Positions 10,860 through 20,855 of a DNA stretch of 64,000 nt are shown in pieces. Location of the stretch: contig NC_079243.1 in NCBI RefSeq assembly GCF_028009165.1, positions 62,001 through 126,000 on the forward strand, given 5' to 3'. This stretch comes from Akanthomyces muscarius (lineage: Eukaryota > Ascomycota > Sordariomycetes > Hypocreales > Cordycipitaceae). The notes under the pieces are model-generated. The model ran no database searches. It had not been told where the DNA came from and saw nothing but the letters and a program-made list of their open reading frames with translations. Within the stretch, counting starts at the first letter, position 1; each line of letters opens with the position of its first letter. A program made the translations under genes and the position numbers.

Positions 10860-11078
10860 ATGGGGGAGACGCTCAAACGTCGCGAGAATGAGTCGACTCA
10901 GTCGCCCAATGGCGAGGAACATGAGGAATCTGCTTTGGCCAGAGTAGCATTCCTTGGCTTGGTCTTTATGTGAGTGTCTCTAAAGCTGTTTCGTGTGATA
11001 ATCAGAGGTGACAGTAGATGCGGCTCCTTCATCATTCTTTATATATACCTCAACGCATATAACAGCAGAATACACTAA
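10860..11078 (+). CDS. Small single-helix membrane protein, 56 aa, two exons
   Basis: A TATA-like TTATAAA at about 10,727 precedes an ATG at 10,860 in good context (GCCATGG). Exon 1 (10860-10969) reaches a GTGAGT donor. A 48 bp intron ends ACAGTAG, and exon 2 (11018-11078) continues in frame to a TAA. The spliced product is 56 aa. It has a charged N-terminal half (MGETLKRRENES, EEHEES) and a single hydrophobic helix crossing the splice junction (VAFLGLVFICGSFIILYIYL). The helix forms only when the intron is removed, which supports the model. No family recognised. Confidence 0.4.
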
Positions 11079-11496
11079 TGATTTGATTCAAGTAGTTAAG
11101 CTAAAATATAAGAAAGTTCTCGTCCTATTTAACATAATTAATCTACTGTAAAGTGCCGCATAAGCCTTGTCCCGCGCCACGGTGTCTTCCACATGCAGCA
11201 TATTGCCGCTGTGTAGACTCGCATCCTGCACAAGAAGCACACGTTGTTTCCAACTGACATCAGTCATTTTGGTACTCACTGTCTAGTTGCTTTCCTAACT
11301 CTCTTCGTATCATATGCATCGAGGCTCGATCGAAATTGTACTCGCCCATGAAGACTTTTTTCAGAATCTGCTCAAATAAAGCGAGCGTAATACCGATAAT
11401 GAAGTCTCCATGAATTGCGGATTTCACCCAACCGCGCCGGAAACAAGTGACATGAGGTAAGCCGCCATCCTTTCAAACAAATTTGGCTAACAGTTT
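11079..11496. other. No supported gene
   Basis: AT-rich spacer without a convincing reading frame. Confidence 0.3.
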
Positions 11497-11766
11497 ATGA
11501 GGCTTTTATGTACCCGCGTCGAACGGGTTGAGCTGGCAATGATTCAGTTGCAACTTTCCCTGAGAAGTAGCATGGCCAACCACGCTGCCGCTATTGAACA
11601 AATCAAGACTGGTCTCGGAAGGTTCTTTGAGCGATTCGCTGACCAATTCAGCGACGGCGAAGAGGGAAATGGCGGCGACGGGGGAAGTGGAGGCGATAGG
11701 GGAACTGGCGGCGACGGAGGAATTGGCGGCGATGATGGCACGTCTGTGCAGCATCCAGTGACTTAA
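11497..11766 (+). CDS. Hypothetical 89 aa ORF with Gly-Gly-Asp repeats
   Basis: An ATG-initiated frame. Residues 1-50 look amphipathic or coiled-coil-like (RVERVELAMIQLQ, IEQIKTGLGRFFERFADQF). The C-terminal third consists of tandem GGDGG / GGDRG units from an imperfect 12-15 bp DNA repeat (11,670-11,740). The repeat is open in several frames, so the coding call is weak. It may be a truncated gene fragment. Confidence 0.25.
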   Translation: MRLLCTRVERVELAMIQLQLSLRSSMANHAAAIEQIKTGLGRFFERFADQFSDGEEGNGGDGGSGGDRGTGGDGGIGGDDGTSVQHPVT

Positions 11767-12289
11767 AATCACTGCGGGTGATTGCACAGCCCAGAGCCGT
11801 TTTGAGATCTCCACCTACATACCTAGCCTACTTAGCTCATAACGTGCGTTCATTTTTGTTACATTGTCATACGTGCATACCTCTAGTCAATGTGTTCCTG
11901 CACCCTTTAGACTGGTCACCCCCAGAAAGGCGCTTTTCCAAATAATGCGTCCACCTCGTGGCCTGCTACTCGCAGCTTCGCCGTGTGAGCATGGACAGTA
12001 GGCTGCAGTCGCATTTCTGTCTTCCGAAAACATGCAGTGCGTACGGTGGTTTTTCTTGAACCGGTCCACCCACACAAAATGGGTGGACATGGCCAAATCC
12101 TTGTTCCATGTTCTGCAGCCATTATCGAGCCTGCTGAAGGCTCTCGCGGTTGGTCGGACCAGATAGTCGGGTTAGTAGCGTTGCCGTGCTGCATGCGGTA
12201 GACGCTCAGGAAGGCAGAGCCCAGACCCGTCACTGCATGAATCATGGTCGGTCTGCCTAGCATTAGGAGCAGTTCCGTGAGCGGAGACG
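11767..12289. other. No supported gene
   Basis: Mixed-composition DNA between the Gly-rich ORF and a dispersed-repeat copy. Minus-strand frames at 11,887-12,377 run into the repeat and look non-coding. Confidence 0.3.
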
Positions 12290-12660
12290 AGGCATCACTT
12301 ACACAATCGAGCCAGACCACTGCCCAGAAAGAATTGCGGAGAGAGGCGGCAACGAGCAAAAAGTAACGAATGGACAAGCGGAAAGTTGCTCACCCGTCAG
12401 GCCTCATGGAGAGTCAAAAATTCACTAGCCACCGACCAGCTGCTCAAAAATTGGCTGGGCAAAAACATGCCAACAAGTCGTAGGCAAAGAAAACAGCAAA
12501 TAAAAAAAATGGACAAGCGGAAAGCTGCTAGCCCGCCAGCAATAGCAAGGCTGGAGAGCCACTAGCCATCAACCAGCTGGTCAAGAAGCTGTTAGGCGGA
12601 AAGGCAACAAACGGTTGGGGAAATAAACGAACAAGCGAATAAGGAGAAATCTGCCATCTT
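12290..12660 (-). repeat. Dispersed repeat family, copy 1 (reverse orientation)
   Basis: Read on the minus strand, this segment matches parts of 15,885-16,230, 31,080-31,480 and 51,836-52,560. Shared phrases include AGCAGCTTCTTGACCAGCTGG-like blocks, GGTGGCTAGTG, CTCTCCATGAGGCCTGA and TTACTTTTTGCTCGTTGCCG. It shows no protein coding and no clear termini, and internal blocks recur as degenerate sub-repeats. The class is unknown. Confidence 0.6.
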
Positions 12661-12961
12661 CCTTGTCCTCATGTCCTCTTATACGCTTTCTGCAATACTT
12701 CGTCATCCTTACTGAGCTTTGGTTCTAATCAATGGTTCTAACTCCTCTCGCTTTCCCAAATTCTCACCTAAATAGTATTTTCTACACAGTCTTCTACAGC
12801 AGGAATCACGCATGCTAGAGTGTGTTCAAGCAGTCCGACCGCCTACAGTGGACTTTATCCGCCAGTTCATCGCTTCATTAAGGGGTCTAGCTCTCTTTTC
12901 CTGGAGCCAGGCTTCTGTTTTTCGCAGCGCCAGACGATTAACGTCAATCCGGACGTATCTA

Positions 12962-13194
12962 GTATTGTTATGCTCAAAACCAGCTTGAGGTCATACTCTC
13001 TGTCTTTTAAATAGGCCTTGCGCTGTAACAGCTAAAAATGGGCGGCACGAGCGCTAATTTACAGGCCGCGGGCCTATTAATTAGTGTAAAGACCTGGAAA
13101 CGCCCACTAACACCGCCCATCTTTAGCTGTTACAGCGCACGCTAATTTTTAAAGACAGAGAGTGACCTCAAGCTGGTTTTGCACATCACAATAC
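12962..13194. mobile_element. 233 bp MITE, copy B, TA target duplication
   Basis: The element starts GTATTGTTATGCTCAAAACC and ends with the matching inverse (CACATCACAATAC). TA dinucleotides flank it at 12,960-12,961 and 13,195-13,196. It is an inverted copy of the 4,959-5,196 element, with the same CAGCTTGAGGTCA, GCTGTAACA and GGGCGG blocks. TA duplication with AT-rich termini points to mobilisation by a Tc1/mariner/pogo transposase (inference). Confidence 0.8.
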
Positions 13195-13744
13195 TATTGC
13201 TTATACTGTGAATTGATCGATGATGTCATGGTTTGAGTCAAAATAATATGTTGATCAAGCAGCAGATATCGTGGATTAATCCCTCACTCTGCAAATGACA
13301 GGGGTTGAGTCGTAAAGAGCAAGCTCGTTGACCGATCGCACTCTAAGAAGAATTGCGTGTATCTTACTCTGGGTATGCCTGAAGTGCCTTTTCTTAAGCA
13401 AGACACAAAGGAAACGTAGGAGCTTGCGAAGACGAGCCTCTTGGTCTACGACTTAGCGAGTTCGCCTTTTCTATACGCGATTGCTATTGAATTTGGCCCT
13501 GATATAAGAGAGCATCTTCTCTTCTCGGCAAAGCCTCTCTTTCTAGTAGATGCTGATGGTGGGCTTGCTGGTGCGTCGTCCTCCGGATCATTTGGCCGGG
13601 ACCCGTTGCCTGATAGCGCCGAAGGAAGGACTTGAAGCTGTGAGACTAGGGGACTGCGGCTTCCGGATACTGCTTGCCTGGCGGTTCAAGGGCTGTCTAA
13701 AGAGGGAAAGTAGTCTCCTGTGTTATGAAGGGGCTCCAGAAAGT
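13195..13744. other. Upstream region of the 2OG oxygenase-like gene
   Basis: Contains no convincing gene. Two overlapping plus-strand frames (13,441-13,750) end just before a TATA box and show no homology. Confidence 0.3.
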
Positions 13745-13752
13745 CTATAAAA
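13744..13752 (+). promoter_or_regulatory. TATA box of the 2OG oxygenase-like gene
   Basis: A TCTATAAAAG motif followed by a pyrimidine-rich leader with CTCTTCTCCCATACTC about 35-60 bp downstream. This is the usual layout of a fungal core promoter. Confidence 0.5.
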
Positions 13753-13906
13753 GCGACGAGTGACCCCGTCCCATCTCTCAGCGTCTACTCTCTTCTCCCA
13801 TACTCTAGCTATTGTGCTCCTTATCGCCTCGAGATAGCAGCTGACCGACTAAGTCGTGCTTCTAAGCGTGTACCGACCTGCGAACGATCCTATCCTGGAT
13901 GGCATC

Positions 13907-15550
13907 ATGTCTGCGAGGGGCAAAAATAGTGCCGCCGGGTGCTTGCATGGTATTCTTGTTGAGGAGCGAGCCGTGTTCGCCATTGGAGGCGTTATCAGCT
14001 CAGCTGAGCCCAGCAGTCTGTCTGGACCGAAAAGTTTTATGCCCTCCCCGACGAGTAGGTTGCTTCCCTCCGTTACGATTCGGTGGGAGGACTTGGCCGA
14101 CAAGCCTACCTGCCACACTGTTTCTCTACCGGTTCTCGACAATGGCGAACAGGAAGAGTTCGCGGGCCTGGTTCGTGAATATCACGACGGCCGCGGCGTC
14201 AACGACTTCATGGTGAATTTTAGCCCTTACGACTATGGTATACCAGATGCAATTGGCCGACTCTTATACCCAGGCTACGACTCTATTAGGCCCCAGGAAG
14301 TGAAAGCTTCTTTGAGCTCGTTGGACGTAGGTCATCTCACCTCCCCCGCAAGATAAAAAAATCTGGAATTATTGCTAATTGGGGTCGTGACCCGTACTAT
14401 GTAGGTATACAGCTCGGGTTGTAGTCAAACGATGTGCTGTGATCCTGAGCCTCGCTCAGATCAGGACTTTGGGCGTCTTCTCATTTGTCTGCCCTACAAG
14501 CATAAAGGGGGTTCGATTACGCTTCGCCATCGAGAGCATGAAGACAACACCGAAAGGATGGAGCTGTATTGGGCGGAGAAGAGCGGATCCTGTAAGATCC
14601 AATGGGTCGCCTTTCTCAATCCAACCGACGTCTCGCAAAGCAAAATGATCTCTGGTCACAGCGTCGTCCTCACTTACATTCTATCGCGAACCGCATATCG
14701 AGTTAGCGAGGCACCTGTGCCTCTGCCAATTCTGGACGTTACAATACATTCATGGTACCGCATAGTGGCGAGTGCGGTGGAGATGTCGCTTCCCAAGATG
14801 CGGAGCATCGGCGGGGGTGGTATAACGCTCGGCTACTCGTGTACAGGCGAGTACTCGTTCCCATTGATCAAAATTTCGCCATCGGCCGGCGAAGGTCTCC
14901 AGGGCTTCCTCACAGGCGGCGACCTGCTCGTCTACCACATCCTTGCGCGGCTCGCTCGTGATGTGCGAACGCGCATCATCCTCGACGAACCTGGCACCAT
15001 CCAGCCCTTCGCTGAATATGCGCAGTCGGTGCGCTGTCCGCCGATCGTCATCCCCGACTCCCAGGGCGAGTCCCAAGACATAGATATCAGCGACGACGAA
15101 CGGGAGACGCGGGATGCAGCCGACAACCCGCCGTCGCCGCCGGACCTTCCCGGGAGCATCTGCTGGCTTAATTACTCCCCGTGGTCACCCACGGGCTCGT
15201 GGCGTGAGATGCTGCTTTCCGTGGGACCCGGCCGGGGGAAGAAGGGGTTGGAGGGTCGGCCTTGCAGGACCGTCATAGTCGCGACGCTGACTCCTGGGCA
15301 CAAAGAACGTGATTTTGCTACTCCAGCCGCAGCCGGGGCAGCCTCGCAGTCACAAAAGAGGAAGCGGCTCCTTGAGGACGACAGCCCGAGGAGCCAGGAA
15401 GAATTCACGCTACGTCCAGGGGACGAGGGATACGTGGATCTGACCTGTGCCCAAGATTCTTCTAATCAACCCAGAACATGCCCTGGCTGTCACGGCTGTT
15501 CGCAATGCACCGACGACTCACCTTCGCAATGCAGCATCGCAAGTTCTTGA
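13907..15550 (+). CDS. Fungal 2OG-Fe(II) oxygenase-like protein with a missing iron-ligand histidine
   Basis: Exon 1 is 13907-14326 and exon 2 is 14405-15550. The 78 bp intron (GTAGGT ... ATGTAG) joins in frame to give 521 aa. Splicing restores the conserved LDVYSS...PRSDQDFGRLLICLP run of a fungal-specific prolyl-hydroxylase-like family. Other family blocks are FAIGG, PSVTIRWEDL, PYDYGIPDAIGRLLYPG, KGGSITLRHREHE, IQWVAFLNP and SGHSVVLTYIL. The HxD iron-binding motif expected just before PRS reads CCD, so the first His is Cys. The distal His (SGHS) is kept. The C-terminal 120 residues are low-complexity and acidic/basic, ending in a Cys-rich tail. A short out-of-frame ATG at 13,899 precedes the chosen start. 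The protein may be catalytically dead or use another metal geometry. Confidence 0.75.
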
Positions 15551-15884
15551 TTTCTCTATTTCCAATATAATATGGACAATTGGAAAGTGCTCGGGTATGC
15601 AAGACGCATACGCGTCGAGACATCTGAAAAATAGGTAAGGGCGAAGCAAGGAAAAGAAAGCTGGGGAAAAATGGCTCGGAGGCTCAGGGTTGAGGGAAAG
15701 ACGGTTGGTAACAAGCTCAGATGCAGATCGTTTCAAAGCAGATTACAAGTGTAGCAATTGTTACGCAGAGCAGTTATTAGTCATAGGACGATTGTGTTGA
15801 TTGAGGAAAAAGCTATTTTATGGTGTGTCCGACTCCTGGGGACACCCCTAAGGGGTGCCTCCCACAAAAGGCGGAAAACACTAA

Positions 15885-16230
15885 TTAACGTTAGTGGCTT
15901 TCTGGCTGTGCCACGTCCGGCTCGTCATTCGTTTATTTCCCAAATAGCTGTGGCTTTCTACCCACAGCTTTTTGGCCAGCTCGTTGGTGGCTAGTAGCCT
16001 TCTGGCTCTCCATGCCTGACGAGTGCGAGCTTTTCGCTTGTTCGTTAGTTTTTTTTTTTTGGCCCAGCCCGTTACCGCCGTCTCCGCATGTATTTTTGGC
16101 CTGGCAGCTCCCTAATGAGGCGTTCCGACCCTTCCTACTTCCTTTCCCGGTTCTCCTGGCGCGCACGCCAATTTCTGCTTGGCTCATTTGCTCATCTGGC
16201 CCTTGGCCGTGACCCGCCGGATCGGTTTGC
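15885..16230 (+). repeat. Dispersed repeat family, copy 2
   Basis: Contains GGCTTTCTGGCTGTGCCA, a CGTCCGGCTCGTCATTC-type block, GGCCAGCTCGTTGGTGGCTAG and CTCTCCATGCCTGACGAGTG. These are shared with the copies at 31,080 and 51,836 (same strand) and at 12,290 (opposite strand). A 12-T run occurs inside. It has no coding capacity and its edges are approximate. Confidence 0.6.
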
Positions 16231-16895
16231 GCCACGATTCCGGGTCAGTGTAGCAACAGTGTGCCAACGCCGCCTCCTTTACAGTATTCTGATTCGTCTC
16301 GGTTCTGCGATTGCCCTTTGCACACCCTTTACTAGGAGTCAAACATGTTGGAAGGGCTGTCTGACTAAGTGTTATCACGTTCGCTATGTGGAATGCATAG
16401 TTCTCTTGCAGGCTTTAGCTCATTTTCAACCTGGGTTGGCTAGATACTACGCATGGAATCTCATGATTGGCAAATGTATGGAATATTGCGGTTGCATTGA
16501 TCTCAAGCGAATTATGTCTGTTCAAGATCACGGTGTCGTGGATACGAGACACACTGGGATGAAAGGGCCGAGGCAGCAGTCCCTTAAATTCGTGGAATAT
16601 GATGCCGTGCAACGATATGCCATGAATCTCGTGATACTGCAGGCCGTAGCTCAGAGTTCTGGCTCGAAACACATTTTGCACGGCCAGGCAACAAACGTGG
16701 CGTCGGACACAATGTTCCCCGCCTCCTTGTCATCCATGCATTGAGTACAGTAGCGTCATCCAATCTTGTCTGCAGACAGCAAGGCGTTTTCTCTGGCCTG
16801 ACTGCGACGGCTGCAGTTCAGGATTGAATGAGAGGCCGTTCAGTGCCTTGCTCGCACGTGCTCCTCGACGATCCGTCATGCGTCAGAGCGGCGAA
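16231..16895. other. No supported gene
   Basis: A long plus-strand frame (to 16,744) shows no recognisable protein and is partly built on the repeat, so I did not call it. The 3' part is probably the promoter of the small ORF at 16,986. Confidence 0.3.
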
Positions 16896-16985
16896 ACTAT
16901 AAAAGAGCGGCAGCTGCCACTTCCTACATTATCGCAAAGTCTATCCATTCAAACTTTCAACCCTTTCTGCGTAAAACTGATTACC

Positions 16986-17120
16986 ATGGTAAAAGTCGAA
17001 ACAACTCCAGCAGCGGAGAGCTCGGCCTCTCAAAACTCCAAGCCTGTTGCATTTGGCCTTATGTCCCAGGTGCCAGTTGTTACCTTGGACAAAACAAATG
17101 ACGGAGAAGCCTGTGGCTGA
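16986..17120 (+). CDS. Small ORF, 44 aa, behind a well-formed promoter
   Basis: CTATAAAAG at about 16,897 lies 88 bp upstream of the ATG. The leader contains CTTTCAACCCTTTCTGCG, and the start context is TTACCATGG. The 44 aa product (begins MVKVETTPAAESS, ends TLDKTNDGEACG) is hydrophilic, with no signal peptide, one Cys and no known domain. It could be a genuine microprotein or the first exon of a gene truncated downstream. The promoter layout is stronger than the coding evidence. Confidence 0.4.
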   Translation: MVKVETTPAAESSASQNSKPVAFGLMSQVPVVTLDKTNDGEACG

Positions 17121-17634
17121 ATTCGGAGCGCGTCGGGGCGCGTGCGTGTCTGAACAAGCAAGAATCGCACCTCAAAAAGAGATATCATGTTCCAAGGATA
17201 CTATCTGCCAAAACTTGACTCGCGCTTCTGACTGCTGCGAGACGTCGAGAGTGCGCTTGTAATAAGGCAAATCTGCCCCCTCGGGTACGCTCTATTGGCG
17301 GCAGATCTGCCAGAGACAACTCTGTACCATGGGGGCATCGCTCAGTGGTGGGGCTAGTCTTTGAAGCGCCGGAAGTGATATTTGTGTCTCGTGCAGAGCT
17401 GTAGTCAATCGCAGGATTGATTAGCGATAATTGAAACTTAAATCCGAGGCTGGGATTGAGTATTTAAAATCTCCTCTATTCGAGCTACCCGCACTTAGTT
17501 GGGCAATGAAATGGTCAATAAGGAGCTCGAGGATTCTGAGAGACGATACAATCGTATGATCAAAGACTATCGGTTGCACAAAGAACATAACGATCTAGTA
17601 TATGGCGTCTAATCAGTTACTGCCCATGCAGTCC
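17121..17634. other. No supported gene
   Basis: Spacer between the small ORF and a homopolymer tract. No motif recognised. Confidence 0.3.
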
Positions 17635-17661
17635 TTTTTTTTTTTTTTTTTTTTTTTTTTT
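17635..17661. repeat. 27 bp poly-T tract
   Basis: An uninterrupted run of T. It could be the poly-A tail of a retro-inserted sequence in minus orientation, but nothing recognisable precedes it on that side. Confidence 0.85.
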
Positions 17662-17752
17662 GCGCAAGGAAAAAAACATGGTACAGGGTACCAAATGACT
17701 CTAGCGGCCAGATCGAGATCCACCATTTTTTTATAAGTTAACTAGCAAAAGA

Positions 17753-18850
17753 GTGACACTTGAAACGCCTTTCTCTGCACGCTTGCAACCACTCGGTATG
17801 TGTCGCAGCACATACAAGCGTGCATCGATCCTGACAAGAAACAAAGCTGCGGTGCAATCATTGAAGAGTCCACACCAGCAGTCGGGACAAGAATTTATGC
17901 GTTGCATATACGACTCGATACGGGATCAACAAGAAAATGGAGTGTCCATTTCGATTATCTGGAACCCGACAGAGAGCGACGATGAGCTCCTTAACGTGGC
18001 GAAGAGAAAAGCGAAGGACGCCACTCGGCAAGGAGCGCAAGCCGAACAACAATTCCCCAAGATGCTCTCCACCACCTTTAACATCGAGAAGCGAAAGCTC
18101 AGGGCAGAAAGACATATCCCAGAGAATGTGGGAAGATACTCGAAAAGCATTGACACAGCCTTGCCTGGTGAACACACGAGAGGACTGTACGAAGATCTAC
18201 CATGGAGTGAACGGACAGTTCTGGCTCAGCTCAGGACCTACATGATCAGGCTCAATGGATACCTTTACCAGATAAGGGCAGTGCCGTCAAGCCAATGTGC
18301 TTGCGGACTCGAACGCGAAACGATTAAACACTTTCTCTTCCGGTGTCCGAAATGGGAGGCACATCGAAAGGAGATGCCAGAATGCACCGATACACAACGA
18401 GGCAACGTGTCGTTCTACGTCGGCGGGAAATCTCCGTTCGATGGAGCAAAGTGGAAACCCAACAGGACAGCAGTCAGGGCCACGATCCGATTCGCGGTGG
18501 CCACTGGCCGATTGAACAATGACTAGGAACACCAACACCAACATCATCGCGTTAACCTGCCGTAGCAACATCGCACAATCGTGTCGCTGATAACAGGCGC
18601 CGCTTCAGCCGCCGTAGATAGGACGCTGAACACTTGGGGAAACGCCTCCAAGCAGCTAGTTAATACACAGCACCGCACGAGAATACGTGCTACCAGGAAA
18701 GAAACAAGAATGGAAACAGGCAAGGGAGGATGATCGCTTATGGGCTTGCAGGAGGCAAAGACTAATTTTGGACGTGTACAAGCACCCTAGCTAGTGAGCC
18801 CTATTGGCAGAATTGCCACCGGGCGTAATAAACAAAGTGAAGTGAAGTGT
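17753..18850 (+). mobile_element. Tad-like LINE, 5'-truncated, with RNase H remnant and 3' tail
   Basis: The frame to 18,526 begins inside the RNase H domain (RNKAAVQSLKSPHQQSGQEF) and continues through DELLNVAKRKAKDATRQG. It ends with the Cys/His motif CACGLERETIKHFLFRC. The first few codons have no ATG. The 3' untranslated tail includes GGGCTTGCAGGAGGCAAAG, TAATTTTGGACGTGTACA, AGTGAGCCCTATTGGC and CACCGGGCGTAATAAAC, then a GTGAA-rich terminus. The same tail stands alone at 42,145-42,285. The endonuclease and reverse transcriptase are missing, so the copy is dead. Confidence 0.8.
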
Positions 18851-19428
18851 AATCAAAACAAAAGAAAAGGTTGTGTATAAAAATTGCCTGAATCTGCCCG
18901 CGGCTTCAGTCAGAAACTCAGCATCCGGGCCTTAGTAGAACTGTTGTTCTAGTCGTTTCTCAAGTGCCTTGCTTTGAGGCACAGCTGAGCAGAGGCTGGC
19001 TTGGCACCAGGGCGCCTCCTGTGGCCCTCCCTCAGCCTCCTGCAATAATCTCCCCATGCCAAGCGTAGCTGAATTGGCATGGGTTTTTATCATTTCACCT
19101 GGTATTTATCAGTTCCTCTGCTCGATATTTCTCTTTCGCCCACGAACGCCAAGATGGGTGGCAAGCAAGGCTTTATATTATTGCCTTACACCTGAAAGCT
19201 CTTTGCGAGTCATGAGGCAGGTACAGCATGTGGATCCCTGATATTCTCCATTGAGTATTCGTACAGTGGATGGGTTTAAAAAGCAGGGTCGTAGATGAAA
19301 ATATATATGTGCTCACCTCCTTCCATAATTTAAATCTTTAACTGAACCCTTGACCGTCGGCGTGCCAATGAGTTATCGCCGGCAAAGCTCAACGACAGAT
19401 CTCTGCCTTGATCGCTCATACATCCATT
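18851..19428. other. Promoter side of the secreted-protein gene
   Basis: No gene recognised. A 61-codon plus-strand frame at 19,056 has a hydrophobic segment but no other support. Confidence 0.3.
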
Positions 19429-20153
19429 ATGGGTCGCCGTCTTCTCTTCCTCGTCATGATTGCCGTTGCCTCTCACGTTCTCGCCACCCCCATTGACGAC
19501 TTTGAGCTCGTGGTCCGCGAATCTGAAGCGTACAAGTCATTTACCAGCGACTGCGAGCGCTGTCCAATCGCAGGCGCAAAAGGCACTGGGTGTTGGGGTA
19601 ATATTGGCCCATCGGCCGTCCGGCAATCGCTCTGCAAAGATAAAGTATGTTTCTGCAACCCTGACAAGATGGCAGAGAACGCAAAGTACATATACGACTT
19701 CGCGATGGCGGCGTGTAAGATGGAGTCGTCTGCGCAAATTGCGAGGGATGGGTATACCGAGTATTGTGGGGCTGCTGAAGGCAATACGACGCAAACCGGT
19801 ATGTATTATATACATTTAAACAAGCAGGGCTGGGACACGAGTACATTAATTATCCTCGTCTCCTCATCCTGATTCCTACTTACATTGTTGCTGCACGATG
19901 CCAACACGTCTCAGTTTCTCCAACATCGTCACCAACAAGCGATCCGACCACCCTTCCTACGCACTCCGCGCCCCCTCTGGGTCCTGCAGAGATTGCTAGT
20001 ATCGTGGTCCCAGTCATCGGCGTGGTAGTTGCAATAATAACAGCTATTTGGGCCCCTGCTACAGTTTTGCGCTTCATTACATGTGGTTGCAGATCGCCAA
20101 ACAAAAGTAACCGCGATATGCGCATGCGGATGGTACGCTTTTCCGCAATTTGA
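19429..20153 (+). CDS. Cysteine-rich secreted/cell-surface protein with C-terminal membrane helix (CFEM-like)
   Basis: Exon 1 (19429-19798) and exon 2 (19915-20153) flank a 116 bp intron (GTATGT ... TCTCAG) and join in frame to 202 aa. A signal peptide (MGRRLLFLVMIAVASHVLA) precedes a domain with eight cysteines: CERC, GCWG, LCKDKVCFC, AACK, EYC. The spacing resembles CFEM domains without being a perfect match. A Ser/Thr/Pro stalk (SPTSSPTSDPTTLPTH) leads to one transmembrane helix (IASIVVPVIGVVVAIITAIW) and a short basic tail. It probably sits in the plasma membrane with the Cys domain outside. It converges on the secreted-protein gene at 20,856-21,453. Confidence 0.65.
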
Positions 20154-20855
20154 TCTACGTGAAAAAATTTCATCACTGACCACTGGGAAGGTGGGAGGCA
20201 AAAAGCAGGGCGCGGAATCATAAATCCGCGGCCGGGCGCGAATGTAAGGGCCGCCCGTGGGCTTGTACGGCCCTGTGGCTCCTATAGGCGCCAGCACCAC
20301 GGCGGTTTTAATCCACTCAAACTTGCGACGAGTACAATTGTCAGACTAAACGAGCCTTTCAACTGTAGGGTGACTGTTTGCCGACCATAGAAAGATTGAA
20401 GAAGGAAACAGTGAGATGCTAGAGGAGCAAAGAACCTATCATCTAATCCGAGAAAGCAGACGTCTAGTATTTGTCCATTTTCAGCTTGTTGTTTACTCAT
20501 GATTGTACACTATATAATGCTATCGTCAGCGCGCTGAGGGGCCTGCAACCTTGTCGAAGTGGTCGTTAGTTTAGGACACTGGGCGACGACGGGATCAACG
20601 ACGCGACCGACGACATAGCCAGTACTCGGGCGTCGAACGTCAGACGTCAATCGCGAAACCGCTCCAGTCTCTCGATGATTCTTTCGGCGCCGAAAGAGCG
20701 GTATGGTTATGGTGGCGAGATTCAAGACCGAGAATGGGCACAGCTGTATTACTCTCGCTTTTCTAAATTTGCCACTTAAATTTAGGTATTACAAAATCAA
20801 AAAGTTAGAAACTTGAAAAAAATTGAACACAATCTACTATTGCTACAAGAGCACA
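20154..20855. other. Convergent intergenic region, no gene seen
   Basis: Shared 3' region of two converging genes, AT-rich near 20,760-20,860. Open frames lack homology. Confidence 0.3.

Noticed and set aside
16088..16744. 218-codon plus-strand frame
   Set aside because: Partly built on the dispersed repeat, with no family resemblance, start context or promoter support.
17635..17661. Poly-T as the tail of the LINE at 17,753
   Set aside because: It lies at the 5' side of a plus-strand LINE whose own 3' tail is visible at about 18,850.
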